Assembly: GCA_037349105.1 (NCBI GenBank)
Contig: JAYJMM010000114.1
Coordinates: 5,633,501-5,697,500, forward strand
Direction of reading: 5' to 3'
Length of the DNA stretch: 64,000 nucleotides
From: Limnomonas spitsbergensis
Taxonomy: Eukaryota > Chlorophyta > Chlorophyceae > Chlamydomonadales
A program made the position numbers and the translations under genes. A model generated the notes under the pieces. That model was given only the letters and a program-made list of their open reading frames with translations. It was not told the origin of the DNA and did no database searches. Every line of letters starts with the position of its first letter. The stretch's first letter is position 1. Positions 45,101-51,768 of the stretch are shown here, piece after piece.

Positions 45101-48100
45101 ACCGAGTCAGATGAGGAGTGGCACGAGGCAGGAGCCAGGCCCTCGGACCAGGATAGCGTCACCAGAGCAGAGGCTCGGGATGCAGAGGGCAACTACATGC
45201 CAGCAGACAGCGGCCCAGGACCAGGAAGTCCAAGGTACGGCATGGTGGGAGAGCTGCCACAGCTGAGGCGCGCGTGGATGCGCGGCATCTTTCAGGAGCA
45301 GGCAGCAATGAAAGAGCGCAGAAGCAGGAGGGCCGCTATAGAGCTCGGTAACGGGATCACGCTGGAGGAGGAGGCAAACCAGGTCACAGCGGGGGTCAGC
45401 CATCAGCATGCAGCAGACCAGCGCGCTTGCAGGACCGAGGGGGCAGCAGCAGGCAAGGAGAGCAACGGGCGCCCAGGAGACCCCCAGATCAGCCCGCCAG
45501 CACAGACAGCGGCACAGGGGCCTTGGGGTGACCCAGCAGCGTACAGCACGGGACGCTGGGTTGCAGTGCTCAGGAACTTTGTAGATCAGCTGGACGTGCT
45601 ACGAAGGCAGGACATGGGGCAGCAAGAGGCGGGCCAGGAGGCTAGCCTGCTGTTCCGACTTAAAATGCTACCACAGCCCGATCCGGACCCCAGGATGGGA
45701 GGTTACAGCAGGGCAGTCAGGGAGCTACAGGAGGAGCTGACGGAGAGAGTATCAGCCCTCTACACGAGGAGAGCAGAAGGAGCGGACACCCAACAGCCGT
45801 CGGACAGCCGCAGCAGACAAGCCCAAACCGGCAGGGGCGAGGACCTCGCCAGAAGGGTTGCCGGCGCGCGGGAAACCATACGACGGGGCTGTGGGCAAGA
45901 TGAGCCCGCGGGTGCAGGCAACAGCGAGGCTGTGCAGCGCGCCAACCACAGGCAGGAGAGGATGGCACAGTGCAGCACAGGACAGATCCCAGGAGCAGGG
46001 CCAGAAAGGGCCAGTGCAATTTGGGCTGACACTGCCAAGTTGCAAGGAAAGAAGTCTAAGAAGGCCAGGAGACGCGCGGGAAAGGCGCAGAGGGCGGCCG
46101 CGGACAGGAACCGAGGCAGCAGACCAGGATTGGACTGCCCAGCCCTGCCACTCAGGGTCAGCCAGGTAGACCTGGAGATCACGTGGGCCAGAGGACAGCA
46201 GCCGCCAGCGCAGATTGCAGAGCCAGGCGTTCAGCCCGCAGAACAGTTACCGCAGCAACCCATGAGGAAGACGACAGCGTGCAGAGGACTCCTCACCTGT
46301 ACAGCAATTAAAGGGATCCTTACGGGGGCGCTCCAGCTGATACTGGTGTGGCTTCTGCTGTCGGTGTGTGTGCCGGGGGCGCAAGCTACCGGGCAGGGAG
46401 TGCGAGGAGGAGGATTTACAGCAGGCCAAGGTGCTTTTGTTTCTGGAAGGGAGGCAGCAGCAAAGCTGTCGTCTGGATGGTTGCGCCCACCGGCTGTCAG
46501 CTCCATGAGGGACACCGGCGGGAGGGGCGCATGCAGCCAGCAGGAGAGATGGCACAACGGCAGCACCACTGGCGAGGAAGAGCTGCCCGCGGTGGACGAC
46601 CCGCAGGCGGCTGTGGTGATCGACATGTTTCAGCCGGGGGGAGTAGTGGAGCCACCCGCAGAGTACGTCAAGACCAAGGAGGGATGGCTGCTGGGCAAGC
46701 ACCCCGACTTCACTGCGGAGCAGCAGGAGAGCCTGGAGCAGAGCCTCAGGGATCGCCAAGGAGCATTCGCTTACTCCATGGAGGATCTACCAGGCTACTG
46801 CGGCACGCAGGGCCTGGATACAGCTTGCCTGTCAAGTGGGGCTGTGCGGGCCATGGAGACCGAAGGAGTCGTCCTCTTCGAGCCTTTTGGAGGTATGTGC
46901 TCAGGGCTGGAAATGGTACTCAGGGCAGGTATCCCAGTAGTGCGGTACTTGTATGCAGATATCAGTGAGGAAGTCAGAGAGATCGCAGGGGGTCGCCTGT
47001 TGCAGTTGCACAAGAGATTCCCCCAGTTGCTTCCGGTCAGAGCGTTTGATAAGGCTTTCAGAGCGTTGCCGCAAGATGTGTATGCCATTACGGCAGAACA
47101 CCTCAAGGAGGCGGGTGCCCAGGAGGGGCGCCAGTGGTTCATGGTAGCAGGCTGGGAGTGCCAGGACCTTTCGTCAGCTGGCAAGGGGCGGGGGCTCGCG
47201 GGAGAGAGAAGCAAGTCTTTCTTCCCGTTAGTCAAGCTGTTGGGTACTCTGCAGTTCCTGCAGGGACCTAGGCCGCCAGCGTACCTGATTGAGAATGTAG
47301 CAATGCAATTGAATCAGAAGAGTGAGAAGGCCAGTGTTGAGGCTTTTCAGGAAGTGTGCAGGATTCTAGGGACACCGGCGTTGTTTGACGCAGCGCAGGT
47401 GGGGTCTTACGCCCACCGCACCCGCAACTATTGGGGGAATATTGCCCCCGCAGCAGATATTGAATTTGTGATTCGTGCGTCGACCAGACCCCACGAGGGG
47501 ATTGTAGACGACATTCTGGACAAGGGCAGCAAGGCCCAGGTAGTATCATGTCCGGACAATGGGGGGTACCGCATCAATGTCACAGGGCAACCCAGGAAGG
47601 TGCTGCCGTGTTTGATGGCCACGCCCTCATCATATGCTTTCCGGAACGGGCAAAATGGGATGGTGTACAGGCCCATGGGGGACTTGCAGGAGCCCAACGC
47701 AAACGAGCGTGAGCGCGCCATGGGGTACGCTGTGGGGTCCACATTGCCGCGCCCAGACTTCCCAGAGGCAGCCAGACGGGCAGCCTTGGGCAGGTGCATG
47801 GATTCATGGGCACTCAGTGCATGGCTCAATGTGGCACTCGAGTGTGCTAAGATCATGCCAGCAGAATTGACGCGCAGGGCAAAGCTGCCAGGCCAGGACA
47901 GGGACCCAGTGCTGGGGGCGACTTTAATGTCCAGCCACTATGCCCTTGCTACTGCAGGCAACGCGTGCTCTGGCAGCGGGGAAGCGGCCGCGTCATACAG
48001 ACAGTGCCTGGGAGAATCGGCCGCGGCAGACTGGGCCGACGCGGCACAGGAACCAGGTGGGAACGCGTCTGAGGCACAAGTTGATGTTGAAATCAGAGTA

Positions 48101-49969
48101 ACCAGGGAAATAGAGAGTGAGAAGGACCAGCCAGGTTGTCCTGCAGGACCGTCGGCTAGGGTTGATGTGTGGGCAGATGAGCCCGTCTTGAGGTTTCTCC
48201 GTGAAAAGACTTATGTCCAGGGAACAGAGCTAGGAGAACAGACTAGAATACAGCGCAGAGCAGCGCCATTCCAGTGGGAATCAGAGAGGGGAGGAGTCCT
48301 GATGAGACTCATGCCTGATGGTAGACGTTGTGTGGTGCCCAGGCCAGAAGACAGGCTAGCAGTGATCCAGACAGCGCATGCAGGTACGGGCCATTTCGGC
48401 AGCCACCGCACGGCTTTCATGGTCATGCAGCAGCATTGGTGGCGGGGGCTTCGAGCAGCAGTCAAGAAGGCGGTGCAGGAATGCGGTGTGTGTGACAGGG
48501 CCAGGGCATCCACGTTCAATCACATACAGCCCAACCTGCACCCGCTACCCATTGAGGGGTTGTTTTTCCGGTGGGGAGTGGACCTGTGTGGTCCATTCAC
48601 GACCACTTCCAGGGGAAATCGGTTTGTGATGGTGTGTGTGGAGCATTACTCCAAATGGGTGGAGTTGATCCCCATTCCAAGCAAGGCGTCTGATGTGACG
48701 GCCTTGGCATTCTTTCAAAATGTTGTTGCACGATTCGGGGGATGCGCAGAGGTGGTGACAGACCAGGGAACAGAGTTCCAGGGTGAATTTCAGGACATGT
48801 TGTTGGACTGCTTCATTGACCATCGCACCACTTCTGCCAACCACCCCCAGGCAGACGGGCTTTCCGAGAGGGCTGTCCAGACCCTCAAGGCAGGCCTGCG
48901 CAAGTGCTGCGAGGAGGGCAGCAGCGACGAGTCCTGGGACAAGATGGTGCCCTGGGTAGCCCTTGGCTTCCGATGCTCGCCGCAGCAGGCCACGCGCATG
49001 GCGCCGTACGAGGTGCTGTTCGGACAGAGACCCACCTTCCCCTCCAGAGTGGGAGCGGACCTCTGGAGCACAGCCAAGGTGGCAACGGCAGAGGAGGCAG
49101 CAGACCTGCTTTTGGCCAGAGTGGCCAGGATCAAAGAGGCACTGCCAGTCGCGGGTGAGCATCTAAAAATTGCGCAGCACCGCGACAAGCTGCGATATGC
49201 ACGCATTCGTGGGGGAGGGTATGTCCCCCAGGTCAGGCGTTTTGCAGAGGGAGATTACGTGTATGTGAAGTATTCGTCAGAGCGACGCAGCCTCGATCCC
49301 AAGGCCAGGCCTGAGATCCTCAGGGTAAAAACACTGGGGGCGACGGGAACTTTGGTGCTGGAAGGGGCAGATGGCCTCACAGTTACAGAGAATGCAGTCA
49401 ATTGTTCCCCATGCCACTTGCCCAACCTCAGGGGAGTGGTTGATTTCAGTGGAACCAGACCCAATAACAGCCTGTCATGCGAGGTGTGCCAGCTGCCCGA
49501 TCGCGGAGAGGTGATGCTCTTGTGTGATGCCTGCAATACAGGTTGGCACATGGACTGCTTGGTACCAGTACTCGAGGAGGTGCCTGAGGGAGAGTGGTTG
49601 TGCCCACACTGCATGCCGGAAGACAAGGGAGCTGGGCCCGCTGCAGTAGCAGGGCCCCCCACAGAGGAGCGCAGTTTACAGGTCCAGGGGCGACCGAGCC
49701 CAGCGGCCAGAGCGGCTGCCAGGACAGCCCAAAAGGCCGACGTCATGGACAGGCCTGAGGTGGAAGTCATGGCCACCAACCCAGCAACAAGGCAAATGGA
49801 GCGGGGCATCGCAAGACCAATGGCGAACGGGTTGTATGACATCTCGTACACCACTGGCCGGGGAGAGGCCAATGTCACCCCGAGAGCAGTTACAAGAAGG
49901 GCCAAGGTGGCCAAAGAAGCAGCAAGGGAGGAAGAGGAGTCAGCCCTTGAGGATTTTACCGGGACCTGA
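36176..49969 (+). CDS. Gag-protease-methyltransferase-integrase-PHD polyprotein, no reverse transcriptase
   Basis: 4597 codons without a stop; first ATG at 36176 (the frame extends upstream only to a GTG at 36137). Landmarks, numbered from this ATG: gag-like helical region about 775-1062; zinc knuckle CYQCGSTSHLARDC at 1143; protease-like ALMDSACTCHVI with D1405; a degenerate knuckle at 1644; coiled coil about 1787-1864; perfect knuckle CFKCNQPGHFANEC at 2036; an uncharacterised globular region about 2270-2860; a signal-like membrane segment 3363-3400; pre-RT motif (FAYSMEDLPGYCG) about 3500-3543; C5 cytosine methyltransferase 3565-3895 (FEPFGG, C3662, ENV at 3706, RTR at 3748); integrase HHCC finger H4068/H4073/C4103/C4106 and DDE triad D4136, D4196, E4231; a C-terminal SH3-like stretch; PHD finger 4435-4479. 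The slot after DLPGYCG, where RT and RNase H normally sit in gypsy elements, goes straight into the methyltransferase. Low-complexity Gln/Arg/Gly-rich linkers are abundant. Confidence 0.92.
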   Translation: MPVEMTGIDLNPDRHQHPDVQRRSGRLRGLEPGIDLKNASAEIVAEALLIAEKLSEPVEPPAEDCRVREPDRVPPRGAGAQADGAVLVTRKGIGRGGPLPAGSDSCLNFEQGQTQAGTPELILDQATEASQSCDTRQSSAPEAEPQQSLPRVASVTQQVEKDPSQSGLRAEVAAASDKFAGWHKTCEVKPRIKTEGDGARIVPAEVKHEEDEPQPAAGRQSSQAGKDREKPAEPVGKPWADLSEEEQPDPVQEKQGQQTTAELRPVQQLQPRKALVRRGAGSTVFGTPLSSFPPSVNRPAQTSKEGSGSQRQREPERSETGGVACGNEEVEGPIGWAGIVQWATDLWKQVCSRTFLHFQDQVTAIEEFKAHHLRGWATKAMLGIPHTGLDRALLLAALGQVSKGRTGHEAARAVKAFADEWCKEVTGDQEEPGSEPEDEEDQVWEGFETGVQRPEGIREVQRWQQQAGAAPTPTLRSAAFEVSSEPSLRGRPRGREAPRASSPAASERAELTSQSLARMAEQSTATRRASRQESYELLRIVEDKENAYQETQVDYIKEFLRNRQPGAARGARRNEPAGSAQSSGPKIQETKEETQSDSYARNYTGGTQPGRQSREPPRGQAYSREQPHQHSQEPPRGQAEGREQPSQQSQEQLRGPAERSRGVRQEWQDQELPRGQAEPGRAQPWRPGSDSRPSRSEPERPPPEGSRGSAGRAGRQPSRDAHDHDEDYNRHDRYQSGRSPSRGGSGGPRSRSGSVDSGPGGADRRRPGARQESSDQEMKRLDREQARVNLQLQQQMVLQLAGVAKVAKIPAIQGNVPVLDMSHPGAVAARKYCQACGYWGSHNRLAMSDDQPALAVVAGEIAGSCQSPSAMTLLIKSLVKLWDSKPASMRPLMAAIRAAPHAGNRIAREVERIGQQWIAPAEQQGCKASLLTLWIRVVQEEVGKPTSEERTAITNLRLGVKTTLDPDVKPEETVEAFAHRVLTTAELLQISRDAVDHFGRSHSVSRMFHDGLPAVARAKLSKFVMTVPGYLSMSDEDQIAVLTQQVVLWERFALEMGDLGGTGFRQVTNSGPGQGEAQPNRGRRERAGQWEMRTRLDGIVHPTGSAAVPQARMDGKPRGVTWADQAGAANYNAEGGSSAAKACYQCGSTSHLARDCRAPRARDERRPMPLVTDITPGPARQPQQQYPQQQQYPLPPRPQQGQAAGRSYDRNQNNRQYPRPGPGQGGQAQQAAHVSHLSNATGQAEPEGWHQTMAEMLSESVALMTQVGLVPKPAGFKQAVHNARPKSFLPEPLQEEEPVPGFTVQPSRKGAKRLVLSKLADDMSDIRLQVFKLNERLSALSFTTMPMGGDNTGHRGETSNTRPEGRTVTAAPKLQYFKNDRSNLEQCVGLMVNGKVLVAQKALMDSACTCHVITVNIAEQLVAMGAELVRTDEKIRTTDNAGADLYGVLFIYVVYGYGGPNAIMEPTVVRVVKTPPDAYEHLVGNPEFLKYNGVLEAAGRLTLRFREGPQRVQGVKDLTLPLLRASPAGGYQAAAVAWAGIQCGFAEREGWPAATVETEHEPLLQHSMATRAGTAMRAEQGAGPSSEPNPRLQRRRPVPVEAAVEETATPTAEEMARARRAAELSDVEKRAVRDFMPACPAYPCALCGKPDKHAVEECERRIQDFSRTPETAPAVQAGPPAAQRRGYGTAAADRAAQATSTRSRGEQQQQQQQLQKQPQVAGPRVQQASSGKGRQAQQQQGQGKPGAARAPAQSASNSEDEAQEAEEEEDCSVEKVPEPGTSPQDRQINRLAGQVNGLKKALRWRERQMWKQSAEFVDYLKGQLAGWKVITDGQQVMTTVQREYILRAEELTGLQEALGLQHLGGPPNHGQPLPYETDPELAGCVRAMLATPSPLRDVDSEHSGMEEPKKRSPSSSDESGSGDRRLRRRSRSAQRAISEERQGAVPTPAARTQRQGAGRRSNSEERSRDRRQRSPCRDQPRGRSRERHHAEVARPYRQGQEHQRGPGPGPTNRTLAEGSGAAEPRRHLGPRHGGLCFKCNQPGHFANECTNPEQAGLTGDRPGAPAGPARGYGTWGPGRGQGMPMESRRRTFDTAMGTPSARDFQQGAAGPSAWPEPPARQEPPEGEQPRWEGTGGHTCFMTGHMGISQDRDAYQAEVSQAGPVQVAPQRVPEGQVASQVSHWAMAVEALAMNHYGTMPAGSARSVAHALEFLKDLQRRGCPAPCVGWPNLMQRFLDREWDKYDEQWDEFERREREAVPQHDVDGWDTDSGSNLSAGRYEPQEPSPLHEREFGVLCPGTPEGNQDTGRGVAGAAAETEEPHRAGLRLPAARGTAAGSQLDARAGPVRTHKGTSSRCNAWGGIDEDGETQHGSEREGRSDARGEDRQLDQSFSRDRSYSRERIYIQPFPQSLPAGEPFVQYFRLGEEMPEASTSGAMLTMPGECRDGPCRLQNHRLLDGGEQTCVDRAAAMQAVARMIFPWDAVTAVMLGAALKGYILPSTNIADYMQRGWSRHPIYAYCVSEMVSLAIAAGITAVDAACWAHPDMPDIAPAEGMWQGAQPGFMRTPWAMDCVRELMGHPALRDRAFYVPVQAMGEFERFVETTEQAPVRAGLCHPGRPGRCEATIEASIVIPRTVAGQAVPWGPAPGDARAAIPVQQLVTYYYEEMADEELPVSSAWIHMHATHDDMPVYLFARHQQDVAVTKCASVDKAEFHAYTYARGADPAVWTLMLMALQRVLLPGQRSAAMRHVWGVEDQWAPTEVTACPTWPYGPQQSPASGAMWEGEEELASSPFAVERLAAYVHQWVRQERRAWHDNRASSVLPYWQADVITTQLWRQAHPAGVRTLHPLFRGAGEVGIEEELEDLRNQPSRGHGPVGRRGADAEEPAAATDGPVQDEEPEWTQAAFVTFGAAAASWELLEYVDDLGVSALEAEPRGRAEPQAPLDSVGTSPTEDSDSRIPELSDNVSEGPPPLVEITESDEEWHEAGARPSDQDSVTRAEARDAEGNYMPADSGPGPGSPRYGMVGELPQLRRAWMRGIFQEQAAMKERRSRRAAIELGNGITLEEEANQVTAGVSHQHAADQRACRTEGAAAGKESNGRPGDPQISPPAQTAAQGPWGDPAAYSTGRWVAVLRNFVDQLDVLRRQDMGQQEAGQEASLLFRLKMLPQPDPDPRMGGYSRAVRELQEELTERVSALYTRRAEGADTQQPSDSRSRQAQTGRGEDLARRVAGARETIRRGCGQDEPAGAGNSEAVQRANHRQERMAQCSTGQIPGAGPERASAIWADTAKLQGKKSKKARRRAGKAQRAAADRNRGSRPGLDCPALPLRVSQVDLEITWARGQQPPAQIAEPGVQPAEQLPQQPMRKTTACRGLLTCTAIKGILTGALQLILVWLLLSVCVPGAQATGQGVRGGGFTAGQGAFVSGREAAAKLSSGWLRPPAVSSMRDTGGRGACSQQERWHNGSTTGEEELPAVDDPQAAVVIDMFQPGGVVEPPAEYVKTKEGWLLGKHPDFTAEQQESLEQSLRDRQGAFAYSMEDLPGYCGTQGLDTACLSSGAVRAMETEGVVLFEPFGGMCSGLEMVLRAGIPVVRYLYADISEEVREIAGGRLLQLHKRFPQLLPVRAFDKAFRALPQDVYAITAEHLKEAGAQEGRQWFMVAGWECQDLSSAGKGRGLAGERSKSFFPLVKLLGTLQFLQGPRPPAYLIENVAMQLNQKSEKASVEAFQEVCRILGTPALFDAAQVGSYAHRTRNYWGNIAPAADIEFVIRASTRPHEGIVDDILDKGSKAQVVSCPDNGGYRINVTGQPRKVLPCLMATPSSYAFRNGQNGMVYRPMGDLQEPNANERERAMGYAVGSTLPRPDFPEAARRAALGRCMDSWALSAWLNVALECAKIMPAELTRRAKLPGQDRDPVLGATLMSSHYALATAGNACSGSGEAAASYRQCLGESAAADWADAAQEPGGNASEAQVDVEIRVTREIESEKDQPGCPAGPSARVDVWADEPVLRFLREKTYVQGTELGEQTRIQRRAAPFQWESERGGVLMRLMPDGRRCVVPRPEDRLAVIQTAHAGTGHFGSHRTAFMVMQQHWWRGLRAAVKKAVQECGVCDRARASTFNHIQPNLHPLPIEGLFFRWGVDLCGPFTTTSRGNRFVMVCVEHYSKWVELIPIPSKASDVTALAFFQNVVARFGGCAEVVTDQGTEFQGEFQDMLLDCFIDHRTTSANHPQADGLSERAVQTLKAGLRKCCEEGSSDESWDKMVPWVALGFRCSPQQATRMAPYEVLFGQRPTFPSRVGADLWSTAKVATAEEAADLLLARVARIKEALPVAGEHLKIAQHRDKLRYARIRGGGYVPQVRRFAEGDYVYVKYSSERRSLDPKARPEILRVKTLGATGTLVLEGADGLTVTENAVNCSPCHLPNLRGVVDFSGTRPNNSLSCEVCQLPDRGEVMLLCDACNTGWHMDCLVPVLEEVPEGEWLCPHCMPEDKGAGPAAVAGPPTEERSLQVQGRPSPAARAAARTAQKADVMDRPEVEVMATNPATRQMERGIARPMANGLYDISYTTGRGEANVTPRAVTRRAKVAKEAAREEEESALEDFTGT
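39602..39643 (+). other. CCHC zinc knuckle 1
   Basis: CYQCGSTSHLARDC fits CX2CX4HX4C, the nucleic-acid-binding knuckle of gag proteins, directly after the helical gag-like region. Confidence 0.9.
42281..42322 (+). other. CCHC zinc knuckle 2
   Basis: CFKCNQPGHFANEC fits CX2CX4HX4C about 890 residues after the first knuckle, after an Arg/Ser-rich stretch. Two widely spaced knuckles suggest a duplicated or composite gag. Confidence 0.9.
46868..47860 (+). other. C5 cytosine DNA methyltransferase domain in the polyprotein
   Basis: Motif I is LFEPFGGMCSGLE. The motif IV region is VAGWECQDLSSAGKGRGL, with the catalytic Cys but Glu in place of the usual Pro before it. Motif VI is YLIENVAMQ and the motif VIII region is AHRTRNYWGN. 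The C-terminal RCMDSWAL resembles motif X-like ends. Methyltransferases are known in some algal gypsy elements; whether this one is active is unknown. Confidence 0.88.
48377..48868 (+). other. DDE integrase domain with HHCC zinc finger
   Basis: The HHCC finger ends ECGVCDRARA. The catalytic core has WGVDLCGPF (D4136), VVTDQGTEF (D4196) and HPQADGLSERAVQ (E4231). The D-to-E gap is 34 residues, one fewer than the usual 35 of gypsy integrases. Confidence 0.95.
49478..49612 (+). other. PHD finger at the polyprotein C-terminus
   Basis: Cys4-His-Cys3 pattern: CEVCQLPDRGEVMLLC, CNTGWHMDC and GEWLCPHC. PHD fingers read histone H3 tails, so it may steer integration, much as chromodomains do in chromoviruses. 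Confidence 0.92.
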
Positions 49970-50672
49970 AGCCCGGAGCGGCAGGGCCGCTGAGCCATGA
50001 CGTCACCCACGCCGTAGCTGGCAAGGAGCGGGCAGGCACCTACAGAGCAGAAATGCAGACGCAGTGCGGCTTGTCCTAGTACCCAGTAGGCAGCGGGCCG
50101 GCAGCCAGCGGACCGAAAACGGAAGATGCAGGAGTAGAGTTACGTCAGCTTAATGAAAATTTGTTTCTCGAATACCGTGGCAGCAAGGCTACAGTAGTAC
50201 ATAAGTTGTGAAAATGATGAGCGAGGAGAATTAGTCAACTCGAGCAATTATAGCACAGCAGGGGGCAGATCACGCTGCTACGGCGCACATTTTCTGTGGC
50301 CTTTAAAGACCAGGCGGCTATGGCGCAGTGGGGCGAGAGCAGCGGTTGTTCTTAGCTTGACCTGATAACTTTGAAATTTCACTGTTTGCTAGCCAGTAGT
50401 GGGCTGAACAGCTTGAGTTTGTAGGGTTCTGCGCATTGCGCTTCAGCTGAAACTCGGTTGATTTTTTTATTTCTGATTTGAAGAAGGCCTGAACCAGGCA
50501 GATTTTAGAAGGCCCGAACCAGGCAGATTTGTAGAAGGCCTGAACCAGGCATATTTGCAGATGATGATTTGAGCTTCTACATACATATTTTTCCAGAAGT
50601 TTATTTCAGTACCACCCCTTTTTCCGGCTCCCCGCGCATGCCTGGAGGGCTTAACGCTGGGGAGCGGGGGGC
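49970..50672 (+). other. Retroelement 3' untranslated region with purine-rich tract
   Basis: Non-coding. It holds three copies of a roughly 33-bp repeat (GAAGGCCTGAACCAGGCA) at 50479-50560. It ends in the G-rich tract 50659-50671 (GGGGAGCGGGGGG), the likely polypurine tract for plus-strand priming, directly before block A1. Confidence 0.65.
50659..50671 (+). promoter_or_regulatory. Candidate polypurine tract
   Basis: Twelve of 13 bases are purines, and it lies immediately upstream of block A1. The sequence just before block C2 is not purine-rich. By the primer rules, the 3' LTR would therefore begin at A1. Confidence 0.6.
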
Positions 50673-50903
50673 GAGTAAAGTAGTAGGGGCGGTACCCACG
50701 AGACGGAGACTTCCAGGCAGAGATATCCAGTTAGGGACTTCCAGATACAGTTATCTTGTTGACACACTCTTGTCTGAAGTACAAGGAGCATGAGTGTACG
50801 GTGATGTACCGTGTTTGTGAGTAGAGGACACCTCTCTAAGGTGTCCTGACCGGAGTTTACGGTATTTACCATAGTATTGCAGTTACTGCTTTATGGTGCG
50901 ACA
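50673..50903 (+). repeat. Terminal repeat block A1 (231 bp)
   Basis: Identical to A2 (51538-51768). It starts GAGTAAAGTAG and ends GTGCGACA. A perfect hairpin AGGACACCT/AGGTGTCCT lies at about 50824-50846. Its end abuts C2 through GC, forming the palindrome GACAGCTGTC. Confidence 0.95.
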
Positions 50904-50905
50904 GC

Positions 50906-51535
50906 TGTCACAGTATATTACAGTATACGTGACAGAACCGTTTAGACCGCAGTTAGCGGCCGCGGAGCCTCCGCAGCTTATCTGCGGAGTCTCCGGATTT
51001 GAGCTGAGACCTAGAAACCCGCTTACGCAGGATTAGTTTGACAGGTTCTACCGTACTCTGAACTGGGCCTGCCGGGTCCCTGTATCCCGGCAATTGCCTT
51101 GGCTACTTACTTCGTCCCTTTCTAAAGGACAGACCTCTATTTGTAACAAGCACCGGCAGTCTTTGAGACCAGCAGCTTCCATATAAGTCAGTACCTTAAC
51201 TCGAGTCAAGCCTAGCTCAGCCACCGCTGATCTAGCTGGAGACAAGTACCCCAGTAAGAGAAACGAGACTCTGCAGAAGAAGAAGTACGCAGCCTCGTCC
51301 CGTCCGTCTCTCCGCGTGTTACGCGGTAAGTGTCCTTAACATAGCCCTGCTGGATCGCGACCAGACGGCCAGAAGGCCTATGCCCCCAAAGTCTGTTGCT
51401 ATATATACACAATATCCACCTAGCTGCTTAACTCGAAGAGCACTCGCAGCCAGTGAGTAGTGACTGAGCCTGCCCGTAGGCGTCCGTCACTGCAGTGAGG
51501 AAAGAAGTCCGCCACGGACCTGAAGCGCACCTCGC
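50906..51535 (+). repeat. Terminal repeat block C2 (630 bp)
   Basis: Second copy of block C, here between A1 and A2. It is not followed by the 23-nt complementary site that follows C1. Confidence 0.95.
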
Positions 51536-51537
51536 AT

Positions 51538-51768
51538 GAGTAAAGTAGTAGGGGCGGTACCCACGAGACGGAGACTTCCAGGCAGAGATATCCAGTTAGG
51601 GACTTCCAGATACAGTTATCTTGTTGACACACTCTTGTCTGAAGTACAAGGAGCATGAGTGTACGGTGATGTACCGTGTTTGTGAGTAGAGGACACCTCT
51701 CTAAGGTGTCCTGACCGGAGTTTACGGTATTTACCATAGTATTGCAGTTACTGCTTTATGGTGCGACA
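51538..51768 (+). repeat. Terminal repeat block A2 (231 bp), right end of the element
   Basis: Ends in GACA, the inverse of the TGTC left terminus, and is followed directly by AGAA. Confidence 0.95.

Larger units (their letters stand above)
34847..51768 (+). mobile_element. 16.9-kb retroelement with split terminal repeats, TG...CA ends and AGAA target duplication
   Basis: Order: C1 (34847-35476), a sequence complementary to part of C (35478-35500), leader, a single giant ORF (36176-49969), 3' region, purine-rich tract, A1 (50673-50903), GC, C2 (50906-51535), AT, A2 (51538-51768). C1 and C2 are 630 bp and differ at one base (about 35403); A1 and A2 are 231 bp and identical. The element begins TGTC and ends GACA, and is flanked by AGAA at 34843-34846 and 51769-51772. 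Domain content (zinc knuckles, DDE integrase with HHCC finger) places it with Ty3/gypsy-type LTR elements, but the ends are not a plain pair of LTRs. The near-identical repeats and intact ORF indicate a recent insertion. Confidence 0.92.

Noticed and set aside
34847..51535. Simple 630-bp LTR pair as the element boundaries
   Set aside because: Ending at 51535 gives no target duplication and ignores the identical A blocks; ending at 51768 gives TG...CA ends and matching AGAA.
34847..51768. Tyrosine-recombinase (DIRS/Ngaro) classification based on split repeats alone
   Set aside because: The ORF has a clear DDE integrase and I see no tyrosine recombinase motifs.
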